Part shown: one piece after another, positions 25,624 through 40,600 of the stretch | How positions within the stretch are numbered: the stretch's first letter is position 1 | Layout: each line of letters opens with the position of its first letter | Origin: Pampus argenteus | Lineage: Eukaryota; Chordata; Actinopteri; Scombriformes; Stromateidae | DNA length: 64,000 nt | NCBI GenBank assembly: GCA_036937835.1 | Contig: CM072871.1 | Coordinates: forward strand, 4,331,001-4,395,000 | Direction: 5' to 3' | Notes under the pieces: generated by a model | What the model was told of the DNA's origin: nothing | The model's database searches: none | Seen by the model: the letters and a program-made list of their open reading frames with translations, nothing else | Program-made: the position numbers and the translations under genes

Positions 25624-27957
25624 GGTCAGAATCACCAAATTAGAGACGAGAAATCATCAGAAACGATGATATCTGTACACAATCACACGGCAATCCATTC
25701 AGTAGCTGTAGCTGTGGACCCTATAGCACTGAGACGAAGTCCACCTGTTTGTACTCCTGTACTACTTACTACTGTAGTAAGTGAAGAGTACAGTAATATA
25801 ATATTCAAATACTTTACATTATAGTTCAATAGTCATGCAAACGGAGCCGTCATTGCATTTGGGAGATTATGCAAGGATATTTTACAATGCCAACCATTTT
25901 GGCCAAATTAGTTTCATTGGCATTACTCAACTCAACCAGTAAATCCTTACTTAAAAAGACCATTTCCACCTAACCTCTTTATTTTAATAATTCCCAAAAC
26001 TATTGTAATTTACAGAGGATGTGAGAATTGCATGTTACATGTGTCACTCTCTCCAGTTCTCAGTAGTTTAAACATTTCAGGTGCCAGATTTCCTCTTTGG
26101 ATTTTGCTCCTGAGTCACACTGAACCTTTTTTTTTTTTTTTTTTTTGTTAAAAACACATAAACCTCGATGGTGAAGTCACAACTTGGAGAAGAGAAGTGG
26201 AAACTATAGTTGTTTATCAACCTAACTGACATCCATCACCTCCAGTTCATGACTCCTCCAGATCTCTGGTGTTTGTAGCATTAATAGAAGAGTGCGAGTT
26301 TATGTGTGGATCTATGCAGCGTACTAGGCGAGCGTTGTCTAAAAAACGACCCTGAAAGTTTAAAAAAAAAAAAAAAAGATCTTAAGGAGAGAAAAAGATG
26401 GAAAGTTAGACTGTGCCAAATTCTCTGTTTGGTTAAGATTTAAAAGCAATGTGTTCTTGACGTTTCTCTCTGGTACAGTTTAATCTAGTCTTCTCCCCCC
26501 ACATGTAAATAAATAATACACGACTTTGCTTGGATTAAACTAATTTCACTTTATATTTCACTTCCACCTCCTCCGGTTGATCTGCAGCGGCGGCTGCATC
26601 TTTTTTTTTTATATAACTGAATAAATTGTTGAATAATTGATGATTAATCCCAGTTTTCTCAGTGAAGTGGTGTGTTGAGGTTGCGTAGTATCCTTGACAT
26701 TAGAACTATTTTCCATCCTTCTGGTCAGGCCTCATTAGTTTATATTGGTGGGTGACTTCTGACAGCGATTAGAATTATGGTAATTGTATAAAAAGTCTGC
26801 TTTTAAACAGCAAAAGATTACAATCAGATCCTATGACACTAAAAGAGTTGTTTTTTTTTCTTTCCCCTCGTGCATAAACTACATTATAACCTTAATGATT
26901 AATGGTTAAAAGGGATTTAAACTCATTTAGAGAAACTACAGCTGACAGCTGCACTACCACGTTTAATGAGAGCAAGTCTGTGCAGCATTTCAACTTTTTC
27001 CACCCCTGACAGCATTAATCTAATGTTCTCTGGTCTCTGCAGAATGCTTTTATCATCAGTGAGCATCATTATACTCTTGTATGTCTCACTAACCGTTCAC
27101 TACTGTTTCTGATTTCTGTCAGGTTAGTGAATCCATGTTGCTGAAAGGCAATTGCCCAATTTGGTAAGAGACTGTCTGTTCCTCTTCTTCTTTTCCTTTT
27201 TAAATGGAATGCACATTTCCAAACCCCCTGAAAATATATCCTATTGGTACACAAAGCCAAAGGCCTACCCACATCCAGTGCCTCAACATGGGCTCCAGAA
27301 ATGAGATGTTGTATCAGCTTTTCTTTCTCTGACACCACAGAGGGAAGCCTTGGCAAACCTGACGATCTCCAGACACGAGACGCTGCTCGCCAGCAAAGTG
27401 GAAGCATTCAAACTATCTATTGTATTACAGGTCATTTTCATGTTGGTTTTTTTTTTTCTTTCTCACATTGCTGACATAACTCAGAGTCTCACTTTCAGTT
27501 GTTAAAATTTTGTGCGTTTTGGATTATATCACTTAAAAAATAAAAAATCTTTATGTTTGTGTGGTTATTTTCAACAGCTTTTAGGGGCGGTTGTGTTACA
27601 CTACACACATCTATCATAATTCTGCTACTATTAATTTTATGAGTGCAGATAATAAAGTATTTCACGTTTCTTTCTTCTTTACTCTGGAGAATAAAAACAG
27701 CCTCCACTTCTCTCCCCCAGTGAAAGTGAATTATCTCCAGACACACATGGGAAGGTGCCTCTAATAGAGGGAGAAGGTGGTGGGCATAACGGTGAGGGAG
27801 GGTCATACACACACACTCATACCATACCAGCCTCTGTGTGTGAGCACGAAAACGAAAATTACGCCATCAGAAGGTTAATTATGTAACTCTGTCTCTTAAC
27901 AACCGGCCACAAACGGTTCATACCCCCGTTTTGATTGACAGGCTCTCTGCGAGGCTC

Positions 27958-27965
27958 TATATAAG
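27958..27965 (+). promoter_or_regulatory. thbs2: TATA box of thbs2
   Basis: TATATAAG lies about 650 bases upstream of the thbs2 start codon and is followed by a purine-rich stretch. An initiator-like TCAGTCA at 27984-27990, about 27 bases downstream, suggests a start near 27986. MYB-like CAACCGG and AACGGTT lie about 45-60 bases upstream. The assignment is inferred from position. Confidence 0.65.
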
Positions 27966-27985
27966 AGGAGGGAGGAGGGAGGCTC

Positions 27986-28605
27986 AGTCAGTGTTGCGCC
28001 TCCAGTCCTCCAGTCTGTGGATGTAGTCAACCAAAGTGGACTTTACGCTTTTACGCACGAGGTTACAGGAGATTCATTCAACCATCGCTCACATAAGTTG
28101 CATCTTTTTTTTTTTTTTTCTTTTTTTTTTTTTTGGGTCAACTTTTCCTGATTTCCTTGTTGCCGGATATTTGACTGCATTAAAACAACAACAAAAAACA
28201 AACAAACAAACAAAACAACTTCACTGTCGTCAGGTAAGTTGGATGGACGGCGCACGTTGGCATATAGAATAACACGCATCTGCTCGTCCAGTAATGAAGA
28301 CAGTAACAGATGATGACGCTGATGTCCTTCCTTAACATAAACTCATTAGACTTTTTGCTTTATGGTGCCAAGCTGCATAATAATTAATAGTTACCGCAAT
28401 ATAGTTTTTAGATGGATTTCTTAAAGATTATATGGATCATTATAGATTATAACCAAAAAAAAGAAAAGAAAAACCGTCTGGTGAGAGGTTCAAGTACAAA
28501 CTCGACATTTGAGATGCACCCAAGATGTCGACAGAAAAAAAACAACAGAAGTCTGAGTCAGAAACTAATAAAAAATGATTTCTTTTGTTTGTTTTTGAAG
28601 GAGAT
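27986..28605 (+). other. thbs2: thbs2 5' untranslated region (exon 1, intron 1, start of exon 2)
   Basis: Non-coding exon 1 runs from about 27986 to 28233 and ends in a strong donor CAG|gtaagt. Exon 2 begins at 28601 after 'gtttttgaag', five bases before the ATG. Exon 1 contains a long T-rich run (about 28104-28134) and CAAA/CAAACAAA repeats (about 28186-28216). The transcription start is inferred from the TATA box. Confidence 0.6.
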
Positions 28606-31600
28606 ATGATACTCAGGAGAAGTCTCTACTTGCTGCTCTTATCATTTCATTTCCTCCTCGCATTAACTCAAGGTAAGTAGAAACAAACTTTATATGAGTA
28701 TACTGGCTACAAATATACAAAAATTATTATTATTATTATGATAACTGGAATATAGCTCAATGCGACATATGCCACTGAGTTGAGTTGAGGTGTAATCCAC
28801 TTTTTAAAGGTTGCATATGTTCCTTGATCTTAAAAACAGGGATTCTGCATTTATTAAAAAAACTAACTTCTTTTGTTGTAAAGTAACTCTGCTTTTGCAT
28901 CTTCTCTCGTCTGATCTGTAGATGGGGAGCAGGAGGACGAGACATCTTTTGACTTGTTTGAAATCAGCCACATCTCACGCAGGACTTTGGGAGCCAAACA
29001 GTTCCGGGGCCAAAACTCAGACGCTCCTGCCTACCGTTTCATCCGTTTCGATCACCTGCCCCCAGTGAGCTTCCCTATACTAAAACAAATCCTGCAACAG
29101 ATCCAAAACAATGAGGGCTTTGTGTTTGTGGCCAGCATACGCCAGGACCGCACCTCTCGGGGCACCCTGATTGGTTTGGAGGGCTCTGATGGCCGGCGAC
29201 AGTTCGAGATTGTGTCCAACGGACGGGCCAACACTCTGGATCTGGTGTACTGGGTGGACGACTCGCAGAATGTATTTTCATTCGAGGATGTTGACTTGTC
29301 TGACTCACAGTGGAAGAATATCACTCTTCATGTTCACGGGGAAAATGCAAATCTGTATGTGGGCTGCAGCCTGATAGACAGCCTCATCCTGGATGAGCCT
29401 TTCTACGAGCACCTGCAGGCTGTGGGAAGCCGCATGTATGTTGCAAAGGGATCCATCCGCGAGAACCACTTCAGGGTAAGACTGAGAATATGGCTTTTTG
29501 GTAGCTAGAGCAGGATTTTTTAACAAGATCCAGGAGCTTATGTTGCTTCTCTACTTCTGTGTGACACACGTTAAGGGGCCCCTGCAGTTTTTTTGGTCAC
29601 GTCTCATGAGTTTGAGGAAACACAAACTTGTGGTTTTACCTAAGCTCATAATAAAAGCTCATTTTAAAGAACAGTTTCCTGAAGTTGAGACTAACATACA
29701 CCCTCTTCAAAGTGTGGCTCAGTGTTGCCTCTGTGTGGAGAGGACTCCAAATATAGACTCCAAATTGCCCCTTGTGTGTAAAACAGAGTGTGAACGTGTG
29801 TAACAAGGTCAAAAAATCAACTTCTCATGCTCAAGTGTGAATGTGTCGGTGTGTTAGCAGCGCCAGACTTGAATTGTATAGAAACTGGATACGTGACGAA
29901 GTCTCTTACTATCAAACAGGGCCTTCTGCAGAATGTGCGTTTCATCTTTGACACCACAATAGAAGACGTCCTCCTGAGCAGAGACTGTGAGGTCACCAAG
30001 CAAGGTAAGGACCGTCATACTTCATCTGTGGAAACTATTTGTGTGATTTTCATAACCATAAAAGATGATTAAAAATAATTGTGTCTGCAAACCATTAAAA
30101 AACACGATACCTTGCAGATGTGATTGGACTCTTTCTCACATGCAAGCCTCTAAAGCACAGTATCTGTATTTTGTTAAGCATCACCCACAGCAGCTTTCCA
30201 GACCAAACAGTTTAGTGTTTTCAGTTGACTCCCTTTCTATAAATTTAACTCTTTGGTGTGTTTTTTTTTTTTCCATGCAAGTCTATAAGCTTGCAGATTT
30301 GATATGTGGCATAATCTCCGAGCATTACTTCATGTTTACGGAAACAGCAGTGTCGACGCAGTGGCTTGAGGTTGCGCAGTGTGCGCGGCGCAACAAAAGG
30401 AGATACAGATGCTTACATTTATTTCCACTGGCAGCAGACTCGAGATAATCTGCTGGGAAAGAAAACAGAAAAGAGAAAGTGAATGCTATACTGCGGAGCG
30501 GGGAGCTTCCACTTCCAGCTGTACACACACACATATACGCACACATAGTGAAGTCATGAATTGGCTAATTGGGTTGCTTTTCTCAGCTGAGGAATACTAC
30601 CTCATGATCCACAGCGGGGCTCGCACGAAGAGCGGCTGTGACTAAAAAAACACAAAGGCCACCAGATCTGGAAACTGTCTTTGATTCACTGTGACAAAGC
30701 AAATCCACATGAGGTGTTTGTGCGTGATAGCGTGCTGTTGTTGCATCTCTGTTGCCATAAGCAGTGTTGAATTCCAGTTGAATGGGTTTATTTGTTTTAA
30801 CAAATGTCACCAAGGCCTGGAAGTTTTCTCCATGCTGGCTGGTACCAGCCAAAGTTCTGCACTGGTAGCAATTTTAATGCCAAAAGACACTCATAAACCC
30901 ACACAAACCACGCTCATAAAAACTGTCATGTTGGACATTAATGAGCGGTATTAAAACTACCCAACCCTTTTGCTCCCCCATTTTTTATTTTTTATTTTTT
31001 ATTTTTTTTTCCTCTATCTGCTTTTTAAAAAATAACGCACATCTATCACGGGGGAAAAGAATGTGTAAATACTTTTACAGACAAGCGAGCGCACGTTCAC
31101 ATGCACACACTGCGTGAAGCCCTTCGGAGACTTGAATGTATCCAGCAGACTGAAAAGTAAAGAAAACACAGCACTAGCTAGGAGTGGGATATCGTTGGAT
31201 GACTTCTTGATTCAGAGTCCCCAGTCTGCTATTAATCCTCACCAAATTTAAATAGCAAAATAGAAACCAGTTAGAGATATGTGCTGTGCTTTGGCTGAAT
31301 GAAGAGCATTCCAATGAGCGTTGATACGTGACTTTGTTTTCTCTATCGCACATTCGCAAAGGTCATCGTGCTGTAACTGCTTATTCGATGGTGGGAGTCA
31401 AAAGGAAAAATAAAAGGAGGAAACGTGAAGGAATAAACGCTCAATCAAGATGCGCTTCTCCTCTGCGTTTTGGGATTTTTTTTATTTTTTTTTTTCCCCT
31501 GCTTTTATTGTGCAAAGATCACAGCTGGCAGACGCGTTACTCTAGGATAGACTTCCTGCTCCAGATTTTGCAGATTGTGCAAACAACACTCAGTCTTAAG

Positions 31601-34600
31601 CCTATTAACACGCACCAAGAAACCCTCTGGTTGAAGATTATATTCTCTTTCACATTATGTATTGAAGGGTGAGACGAGACGAGACGAGAGGAGTCAGCAA
31701 ACTTACAAATGATAAAAGATCAAGCAACTCAAGGGATTTACATAACACTTGGATTCTGTTGCGCTGACATCTAGACCGTGTTATCACTCCGGTCTGTTGA
31801 GTTCATGTTGTCCACTTATCAAAAAGGTCACGAGGTCACGGTGATTTATGACGCCGGTGTGGTTTTCTCATCGCACGAGGAACACCCAGATTTCTGCTTT
31901 GAGCTCCCTAGTGCAAAACCCTGTTGTCATCACCAGTGGAAAGATTTACCGTCACCGTTTCAAACAGATAAATTGTTCAAATCAAACACTGCTGACCCGA
32001 CATCTGTTTTCAGGAACACAATAAACATCATAATCACCACATTGTTGTGATCTTTTGACTGGCTACAGGAAAACAGGAAATCGCTCGGTTCCCTGATCAG
32101 AGTCCTTGAGTTTCAATTATGATATCGTTCAAATATGTTTTCCATCAGCAGTCTGTGTGTCCACTTGCTTACCTTATTCGCCCTGGTACGTCTCCAGTTT
32201 CTCTTCCAGACGATACCAATATTGTGAGCGAGAGCACAGAAATCGTGGATGTGAGTCCCTCCATCACTACCAACGTCATCGGTCAGAAGACAGACGAGGC
32301 GGGCGCGGATATGTGTGAACGCTCCTGCGAGGAACTGAGCACCATGTTACAGGAGCTCAACGGCCTCCGCGTCGTCGTCAGTAACCTTATTGACGGCTTG
32401 CAGAGGGTGGTAAGTAGCAGAAGTGACTGATTCCCTCTTACGTCATGTAAATCAACATTATCCTGACTTGAGTTTGCTTTAGACAAGCTACTGCCTGTTT
32501 TGTTTCTATTTTACAGGCCAATTTCAGTGATGATTGTGAAAACGCCAAAAGCTGTCTTTGAGTGAGGGAAGAAAATTAACATTTTAGAGAAAATGGACAT
32601 TTTAGGAAAATAAATGATACAATCCCCAGTGCGGCAGCCAGGAGGTAAGAAGTTTGAATTAGGTTACTAGGTAACCTACATTAGTCTGAAAGCAAACAGT
32701 AGTAGCCGCAGGGCTGTTTATAGAGTCGCCTGTGATGGCTGAACCCCTTTGACTCCTGCTATCTGTGGCAGCATGAGTCAGACAGATTTTATGACATGTT
32801 ACATGTGGATATAGGAAGTGTTCCCCTGGCAGCGATGGGGTCCGGTCTAATGTCTGGCTATGTTTAAACAGCCCATGTGTTTCCTCTGGGAGCCTCCCAG
32901 CAATAAGAGAGTCTAGGCATGAACCTTGGGGAAAAAAAAAACAAAAAAAAAACCGGCTGGGATGAGAAGGGTCCCTGAGGCTCTTCCAGACCGAGTGGTG
33001 TCTTAGTTTCTAGTGCTGCACACTGCTGACTTTACACACACACACACACACACAAACACACAAAACCTTTGGCAGTAGTTTATCAACTGACAGCTCCCAA
33101 GTGTTCAGGAGTCCAGCCAGAGATCTCGGGTCTCCAGTTGGATCGGAGGTTACAATGTGCATAACCGAGCAACACTTTTCCTATAAACATTAGAGATATA
33201 AAGAACTTTAGTGTTTGCAATTTGCATTAATGAGAAGCACACTTCAAAATGAAGTGATGTTTACATGTATTCTCATTTTTTTGTGTACTTTCCGTCATTC
33301 TTATTTCTAGTCTGTTGAACTTTTCTGGTTCTTTGAGACTCATTTTCCACATAAGAGAAAGATTTCTTTAAATTATATGATGATAACTTGACTGATTTTC
33401 AATATAAGAAATATTATTTCTACACAAGTAATATTAAAGTAAGTAGCAGTTTTTCTACTTGACCAAATGTCTTCTTTCCACCTGATAAAAAAAAGGTAAC
33501 TCCACATATGCTCTTTTAAAGGATTCACCCTGTCAGCAGGTGTAAACCTTTCCCTGCTTAAAGGAATGCAGTGCACCGTTATGAGCGTGTCCTAATTACT
33601 TCTGACTGCAAACCTGTCTGCTGTTGTATGTTCAGACAGAGGAGAACACAGTCATGAAGGAGGTCCTCGGGAGGATCAAGAACTCAACAGAGAAAAACAC
33701 GTGCTGGCAAGATGGCCGACTGTTTGACGATAAGGAAGACTGGGTTGTAGACAGCTGCACCAAATGTACCTGCCAGGTAGAGCTGAGTAGTATGGAAATA
33801 TGTACATGTTCACTATAGATATGAACGACCCTGATATATCCGTTTATAATCTTTAATGACAGGAGTCCAAGATAGTGTGTCACCAAATTACCTGCCCTCC
33901 AGTGGCCTGTGCCAGCCCTTCATTTGTGGATGGCGAGTGCTGCCCCGTGTGTACGCGTAAGTAGCACCTCCTACGTAATGCCCCTCGCCATATAAACACA
34001 GTTATAAACACACACTTAGTTTTATGCATGCATGCTATTTTTAAATCGATGGTGCAATATGCCGGAAAAACAATATTCTACGCGTATTAAAAATTTTATA
34101 CCACAGCTCTGTTGCAGCCAGTTTGTCTTTGTGAGCGAACCGCATATTTATTGGTCAGTGTAAGGCACCCAAAATGGCTACTGTGGGTTTTTTTCAGATG
34201 AGGTCATGTGATAAATAGTCATCTTATTTCAGTACTTTTATTATTCTGTTTTAACAATGAGTGGATATGAGGGTGCCTCTTATGCAAAATGAGACTTTGT
34301 GCTTTTAATTCTTCCAGCAATAGACAGCGAGGATGGCTGGTCCCCGTGGTCAGAGTGGACAGAGTGCACAGTCACCTGCGGCACAGGAACTCAACAGAGG
34401 GGCAGGTCATGTGATGCAACCAGTAACCCCTGCACCGGACCTTCAATCCAGACCCGCAAATGTAGCCTGGGCAAATGTGACAGCCGTGGTGAGGATGTAT
34501 ATTTATTTTTATATTTAGTTCATCTCTAATGGTAACGGCCTCACTGCTGTGATATCACCATGATTAAAGTGTGTGCTAATGCTACAGCTATACACTAATC

Positions 34601-37600
34601 AAAACAACTGTATGACATATAGGTCAGGCAGGGATGTGATGGAAAAGTGGAACAACTCAGCACTGAGTTAAATATTAGATGAGATCGTCCTCAGTGCTGA
34701 AGGGTTGAGTTCAGGCCTCCTTAAATCTGTTGGAAATGGATCCATCTGAGTGAGTGAAGTGAGTTGGATCGCATGGTGCAGGGTGTGCCCAGTCGCAGTT
34801 AATTTCAAATAACTCACTGGCTGAGAGGGTGTTCCACAGTGCAATGACTCACCACCACCTGCCATACAAAAACATAAAATATTAATGATTATGACCATTA
34901 GATGTACTATACATGAGTTGGCGTGTCACTGGTTTCTGCTAGTTTTGTGCTGGATGCTGAAACTGATGAATCGGGTGATTGATCGTTTGTGGGATTAACA
35001 TGTGTTATTGTTTGCAGCTAACATTACACTCCATCTGTGTAAGCGACTGAATCAGTCCAACCGCTGGAGGATAGTTTACACACAATGGCATAAATACTGG
35101 CGCAAGAACATCTTAGAACATCTTTGAAACTGAGCCATCGTCACCAACATCGCATAATGTTTACTTGTAGAAAATGTAGAGGATAACACATGACGTGTGT
35201 TTCAGTGATATGTTTGATGTTTGATACCCAGTTCGCCAGGACGGAGGATGGAGCTTGTGGTCGCCGTGGTCGTCCTGCTCGGTGACCTGTGGAGAGGGGC
35301 AGATTACCAGAATACGACACTGCAACGCTCCTGTGCCACAACTGGGAGGCAAAGACTGTGAGGGAAGCGGGAGAGAGACTCAGCGATGCACCACCAGTCC
35401 ATGTCCCAGTGAGTATTTCAGCCCGCAGAGCAGCAGCATCTCTATTACAGCAGCGTCTGTATCGAACAACCAGACTTCCTCATCCCTCATGGCTCCCCAG
35501 AAGCAACATTCCCCATGTGTTTTGGACAAGCCTCCTGCCTCTTTCAGGAAATGTTGACCCAAATCAGCTCAGTATGTTTTCTCTTGTAGTATTAAGTTCC
35601 AGGCTTCTGACTCTGCGGCTGCTCGTCAGAATTAGGATTTAGAATTAGGATTAATGTTGGCACATCAAAACAAATGTGTGATAAAGAGCTATAGCTCACA
35701 TGTTGTTCAGGTATATACACTATACGCTAAACCTCTGTCTCGTCTGTAGTCGATGGGGGTTGGGGTCCTTGGTCTCCATGGGCAACGTGTTCAGCGACAT
35801 GCGGAGGCGGAGTCAAAAGTCGGACACGTGAGTGTAACAGCCCTCAACCTCAGTACGGCGGCAAGACGTGTATTGGGAAGGCCAACGACAGTGACAGCTG
35901 TAACAAAAAAGACTGTCCTATTGGTGAGCACCAGTCCATCTGCATTCTGTTTTTTGATCCAGACTAAAATATCAATCTTGACCCCCTGACTTTTCATCCA
36001 GATCTATAATCAGTGTTTGTAACTAAGATGGTGAACATGGTAGTTGTTATACCTGCTAAACATCACCATGTTGGCATTGTCATTTAGCATGCTGATGTTA
36101 GCATTTAGCTCTAAGCACCCGCTGTGCCCTTAAGTGGAATAGCATGGCTGACTGTTGAATGTTTTTATTCTATTTTGACTGAATGCAGACCCTTACTGGG
36201 CAAGTAACTGCTTCTGAAAAGAGATGTTGTTGTTGAATTGTCTAAATCCCTTGCAGATGGCTGTCTGTCTAACCCGTGCTTTGGAGGAGTGGATTGCAAC
36301 AGTTCTCCAGATGGTTCCTGGGAGTGTGGCCCGTGCCCTGCTGGTTTCCGTGGAAATGGTACCCACTGTGAAGACATTAATGAGGTAAAGGTTCCTGTTT
36401 GTTTTATGTGCACAAACCAGACGTATGTTTAACACTTCATTCATGGACTTATTTGTTTGCATTCGCTGCTACCTTTTTTTCCCTCCTCTAGTGTGATATG
36501 GTGTCTGATGTTTGCTACAAAGTGAGTGGAACGCAGCGCTGCATCAACACTGATCCAGGTTTCCACTGCCTACCCTGTCCAAAACGCTACAAGGGCACCC
36601 AGCCTTTTGGTATGGGAGTGGAGGCTGCCAAGAAGAACAAACAGGTGAGTCAGTGCCAGCAGCAGGCTGTTGATTGGATACCCTCATAGGTTTCTTCAAA
36701 AGCAAGTGAGGATTTCCAAAAATAGTGGATTTTTGTATGTCAGATCCAAATTTATGAACAATGGAAACAGCAGCTTGAGTGATTTATCGGCCTCATTCTC
36801 CCAGTGAGGGTGTTTGCAGTGTTGGAGAGGAGGCCCGGTGCCATCATATATAGATACAGATAAAGAGAGAGAAAGAGGAGAGTTGAGTAACCCTTAACAA
36901 CAAACACATGTTAAACATATCTGCTATTGTGCATTGTAATATCAGAGGCAGTTTCTCTATATTTTTTTTATTGTAGATACTAAATAGATTGGTGCTTTCA
37001 TGCAAAATGCTGTGAAACCATTCTCTTAACTTTGGCTCAACTTTACACCCCTGTCACCACTGCTGAATTATAGATGTATCACAGGTAATATGTGATATCT
37101 GTCATATTGCCTACTTTCTGTGCTCTCCTGTGATTACTCAATTCACAAGACCAAAAAAAAAACCCAACTTTGCGTCACTCTGACCGGCACATTCGTAAAA
37201 TCCCATGTGGACCATTTTGTTATTCTTTGGTCTCTGCAGCTGTTTGTCTTTGATTTGATGCCCCACTTTGGGAAGAAGGGGATTGTCTCATCACTGGTGT
37301 TAGAGGTCTCCATTTCACAGCTTTGATCAAAGGCCTGTTCTCGCTGTCACTTTCTGCTCTATGAGCTCATGGAGTGGCATCTAAACTGGAGTTACGTCCG
37401 TCCTGGTAATGAGTGGCAGCTGCGAATACCATGTGGAATGATGCATTAAGTGGGATTTTGTGAAATCAGCTGTGCCTAAAACTGTCCTGCACTAAGGTTT
37501 TGTCCAAAATATCTCATTTAATCATTCCCCTCAGTTGTCCTTTAGTTTGGTGGTGCATTCGAGAAAGAGAAAGAAATGGAAACCAGTTAAAACAGACTGA

Positions 37601-40600
37601 TAACCCGGACACCGAGGGCCATCTTTGTTCTATTTCTGTCAGTAGCAAATCTCATAATACAGTTTCCACTTACGCTCTTTTCTCCAGGTGTGCGAGCCAG
37701 AGAACCCATGCAAGGACAGGACCCACAACTGTCACAAATACGCCGAATGCATCTACATCAGCCACTTCAGTGACCCAATGTACAAGTGTGAGTGTAGGAC
37801 TGGTTACGCCGGAGACGGCTTCATTTGTGGAGAAGACTCAGACTTGGACGGCTGGCCTAATCAGAACCTTGTGTGCGGCACCAACGCCACCTATCACTGC
37901 AAGAAGGTATTTAATAAAAAATATTCGTCACCTTCCTTCCGTCATTAACGGATTGGTAACAAGTCTGTAGCATGTATGTGATGACCTGGAAAACTTCTCA
38001 CTACTATTGCAGGACAACTGCCCCATTCTGCCCAACTCTGGACAAGAAGACTTCGACAAAGACGGTCAAGGAGATGCTTGTGACAAAGATGACGACAACG
38101 ATGGAATTCTAGATGAGAGGGTACGAGAGATTTTTTTTTCAACAAATTTGTACTCGACGCCAAATTCACGATGATCAGTGGCAGTCGGTTCTCTAACAAA
38201 CATGTGCTCTATACCACAGGACAACTGTCCCCTCCTTTACAATCCTCGCCAGTTTGACTTTGACAAGGATGAAGTTGGCGACCGCTGTGACAACTGTCCC
38301 TATGAGCACAACCCTGCTCAAATCGACACCGACCACAACGGAGAAGGGGACGCCTGTGCAGTGGACATTGATGGAGATGGTACAACAATTACATCAAAGC
38401 AAATATTGTAATTAATCCACCCAGGACAGCTAATTATTATATATTCTGCAAATGTCATCATCTACCCTTGTTTTTCTCAGACATTTTGAATGAGAATGAC
38501 AACTGCCCGTATGTGTACAACACTGACCAGAAGGACACTGACATGGATGGAGTCGGTGACCAGTGTGACAACTGTCCACTGCTGCACAACCCTGATCAGG
38601 TACTGTAACACGCTGTATACAGTATAGTCACACACCGTGGTACTACAGTAGCTACAGGAAGTGTTTAAGCTCTGTATTTATCCAACAGACTGACTTAGAC
38701 AACGACCTGGTCGGAGATCAGTGCGACAATAACCAGGACATCGATGAAGACGGACACCAGAACAACCTGGACAACTGTCCCTACGTGGCGAACGCCAACC
38801 AGGCCGACCACGACAATGACGGCAAAGGAGACGCATGCGACTACGACGATGATAATGATGGCATACCTGATGACAAGGACAACTGCAGACTAACACCCAA
38901 CGAAGATCAGATGGACTCTGATGGTGAGGATGGAAGGTTTTTAAAGGGTTAAATTGTTGCAGGATGTGATCATTATTACACTAGAAAATGCAAAAAAAAC
39001 TATACAAAGATTATCCTTTCATATTCAACTACAAAGTGTTTACATTTGCACGAGTTAAAGGTAATTTAAAATATTTTTTTCTTTGTGCTCTCTTAACTTA
39101 ATCTAGACTTCTTAATCAGTTAGCCAAACAGCAAAACTAAGATTATGTAACTACATGAATTATTTGTTGCTTATGTTAAGATCAGTTAAACATTTTAAAA
39201 CAGTTCCCCGTCCATATTTTTATAAAATTGCTTTCTTGCAAATATTTAACAGTGAGGAATGATATGCTACCAAAACGGATGTCATTATTATATTACATAA
39301 AACCTAGAAGCATTTGACAAAATAATCTCACCAAAATGTCCATGCAGCAACTACCGTGGCGCTTTCGATTACATCACATGGTCTTCCTCAGTAAGTAAGA
39401 TTTTAAAGACTTGGGATTAATTGATAATTACCAATTTAATCAACACTAATCATTTAATTAATGCCATTAAAATCATCATTATCACCGGTTTATGACACGT
39501 GCCTGCACCCAAAAATAATTCTGCGTGCACACAGACTCACACAGTAATCACGCTTTGCTTCACTTCTCCCAGATGTCTTCGCAGTTAGCAATTAGTGCAG
39601 TTTACAGCAGGTGGGAAATGTGGTGGCTGTGGAAAGAGTCAAGCACTGTCTTGGCATGGCTGATGTCATTCCTCATGACTTCAGTGAGCAGCCCAGGAGG
39701 GCACAGGCCAGACTGTGAAGTTTTTATTTCCTTCAGGCTTTGCTCTTGATTAATCTGCAGTGCCCAATTTGAGCAGGGTTACCTGGAGTTTGTACAGCTG
39801 CCTGTAACTGGAAACAGACGGCGAAGGAGGAAAGCCCTGGACGCCGACGCTCTCACGCTCTTCACAGCTTGTCAAATTGTGTTTATTTGATAGTATCGTT
39901 TTAGCCCCTTTTGTGCAATAACAAAGATGATGACAGAAAGCAGCTAGCTACTTCCACGCAGTGACCTTCATTAACCACTGGCGTCTTTTACTCTGTGTAC
40001 TCCTGGCCCGCAGTGTGGCTCTAATAGACGTCAGGCTTCAAGGTAGTTACAAGTATCAGTGGAAGTTGTCACAGCTTGAAAAGATGGCTGATTTGGCTCA
40101 TTGACTTGGCAAATGTATTGAAGCCAGTTTTCTGGGAGGAACTGCTCTTTTTCCGTTCATTTTTAACATAAACTTGGAGGAGATCCTCAACACTCACTGC
40201 AGTGGGAGTATTATGACACTCACATTAGCTGCCATAGAGATTTTTTTCCAAACTTTGGAAAAATAGGAAAAAAAAAATCTAGAATAAATTATGCACGTCT
40301 AATTTAAATCAGGTCAAACTTATTTATTTGATGTCTTGTTTGTTTTTTGTTGTTTTGTTTTTTTTAACAGGCGATGGAAGAGGTGATGCCTGCAAAGACG
40401 ACTTTGACAACGACAGTATCCCAGATATCCTTGACGTGTGTCCAGAAAACAACGCCATCAGTGTCACAGACTTCAGAAAGTTCCAGATGGTCCACTTGGA
40501 TCCTAAGGGAACCACTCAAATTGATCCCAACTGGGTGGTCAGACACCAGGGCAAAGAGCTTGTTCAGACTGCCAACTCTGACCCAGGCATCGCAGTAGGT

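Larger units (their letters stand above)
14931..27950. other. wdr27-thbs2 intergenic region
   Basis: No coding exon could be supported. The region holds a TATG/TG microsatellite (15577-15617), the 2.1 kb tandem element (15742-17854), GT tracts (17914-17978), a CT/CA tract (22884-22940), a 13-base G run (23412-23424), a dispersed-repeat fragment (about 24985-25165) and a TTAA-flanked MITE (25207-25623). A pyrimidine-rich, internally repetitive stretch at 19575-19920 may be another decayed repeat. Everything else is AT-rich sequence without recognisable features. Confidence 0.75.

Noticed and set aside
27069..27407. 112-codon minus-strand frame upstream of the thbs2 promoter
   Set aside because: No domain, start context or splice sites; human synteny predicts no gene here.
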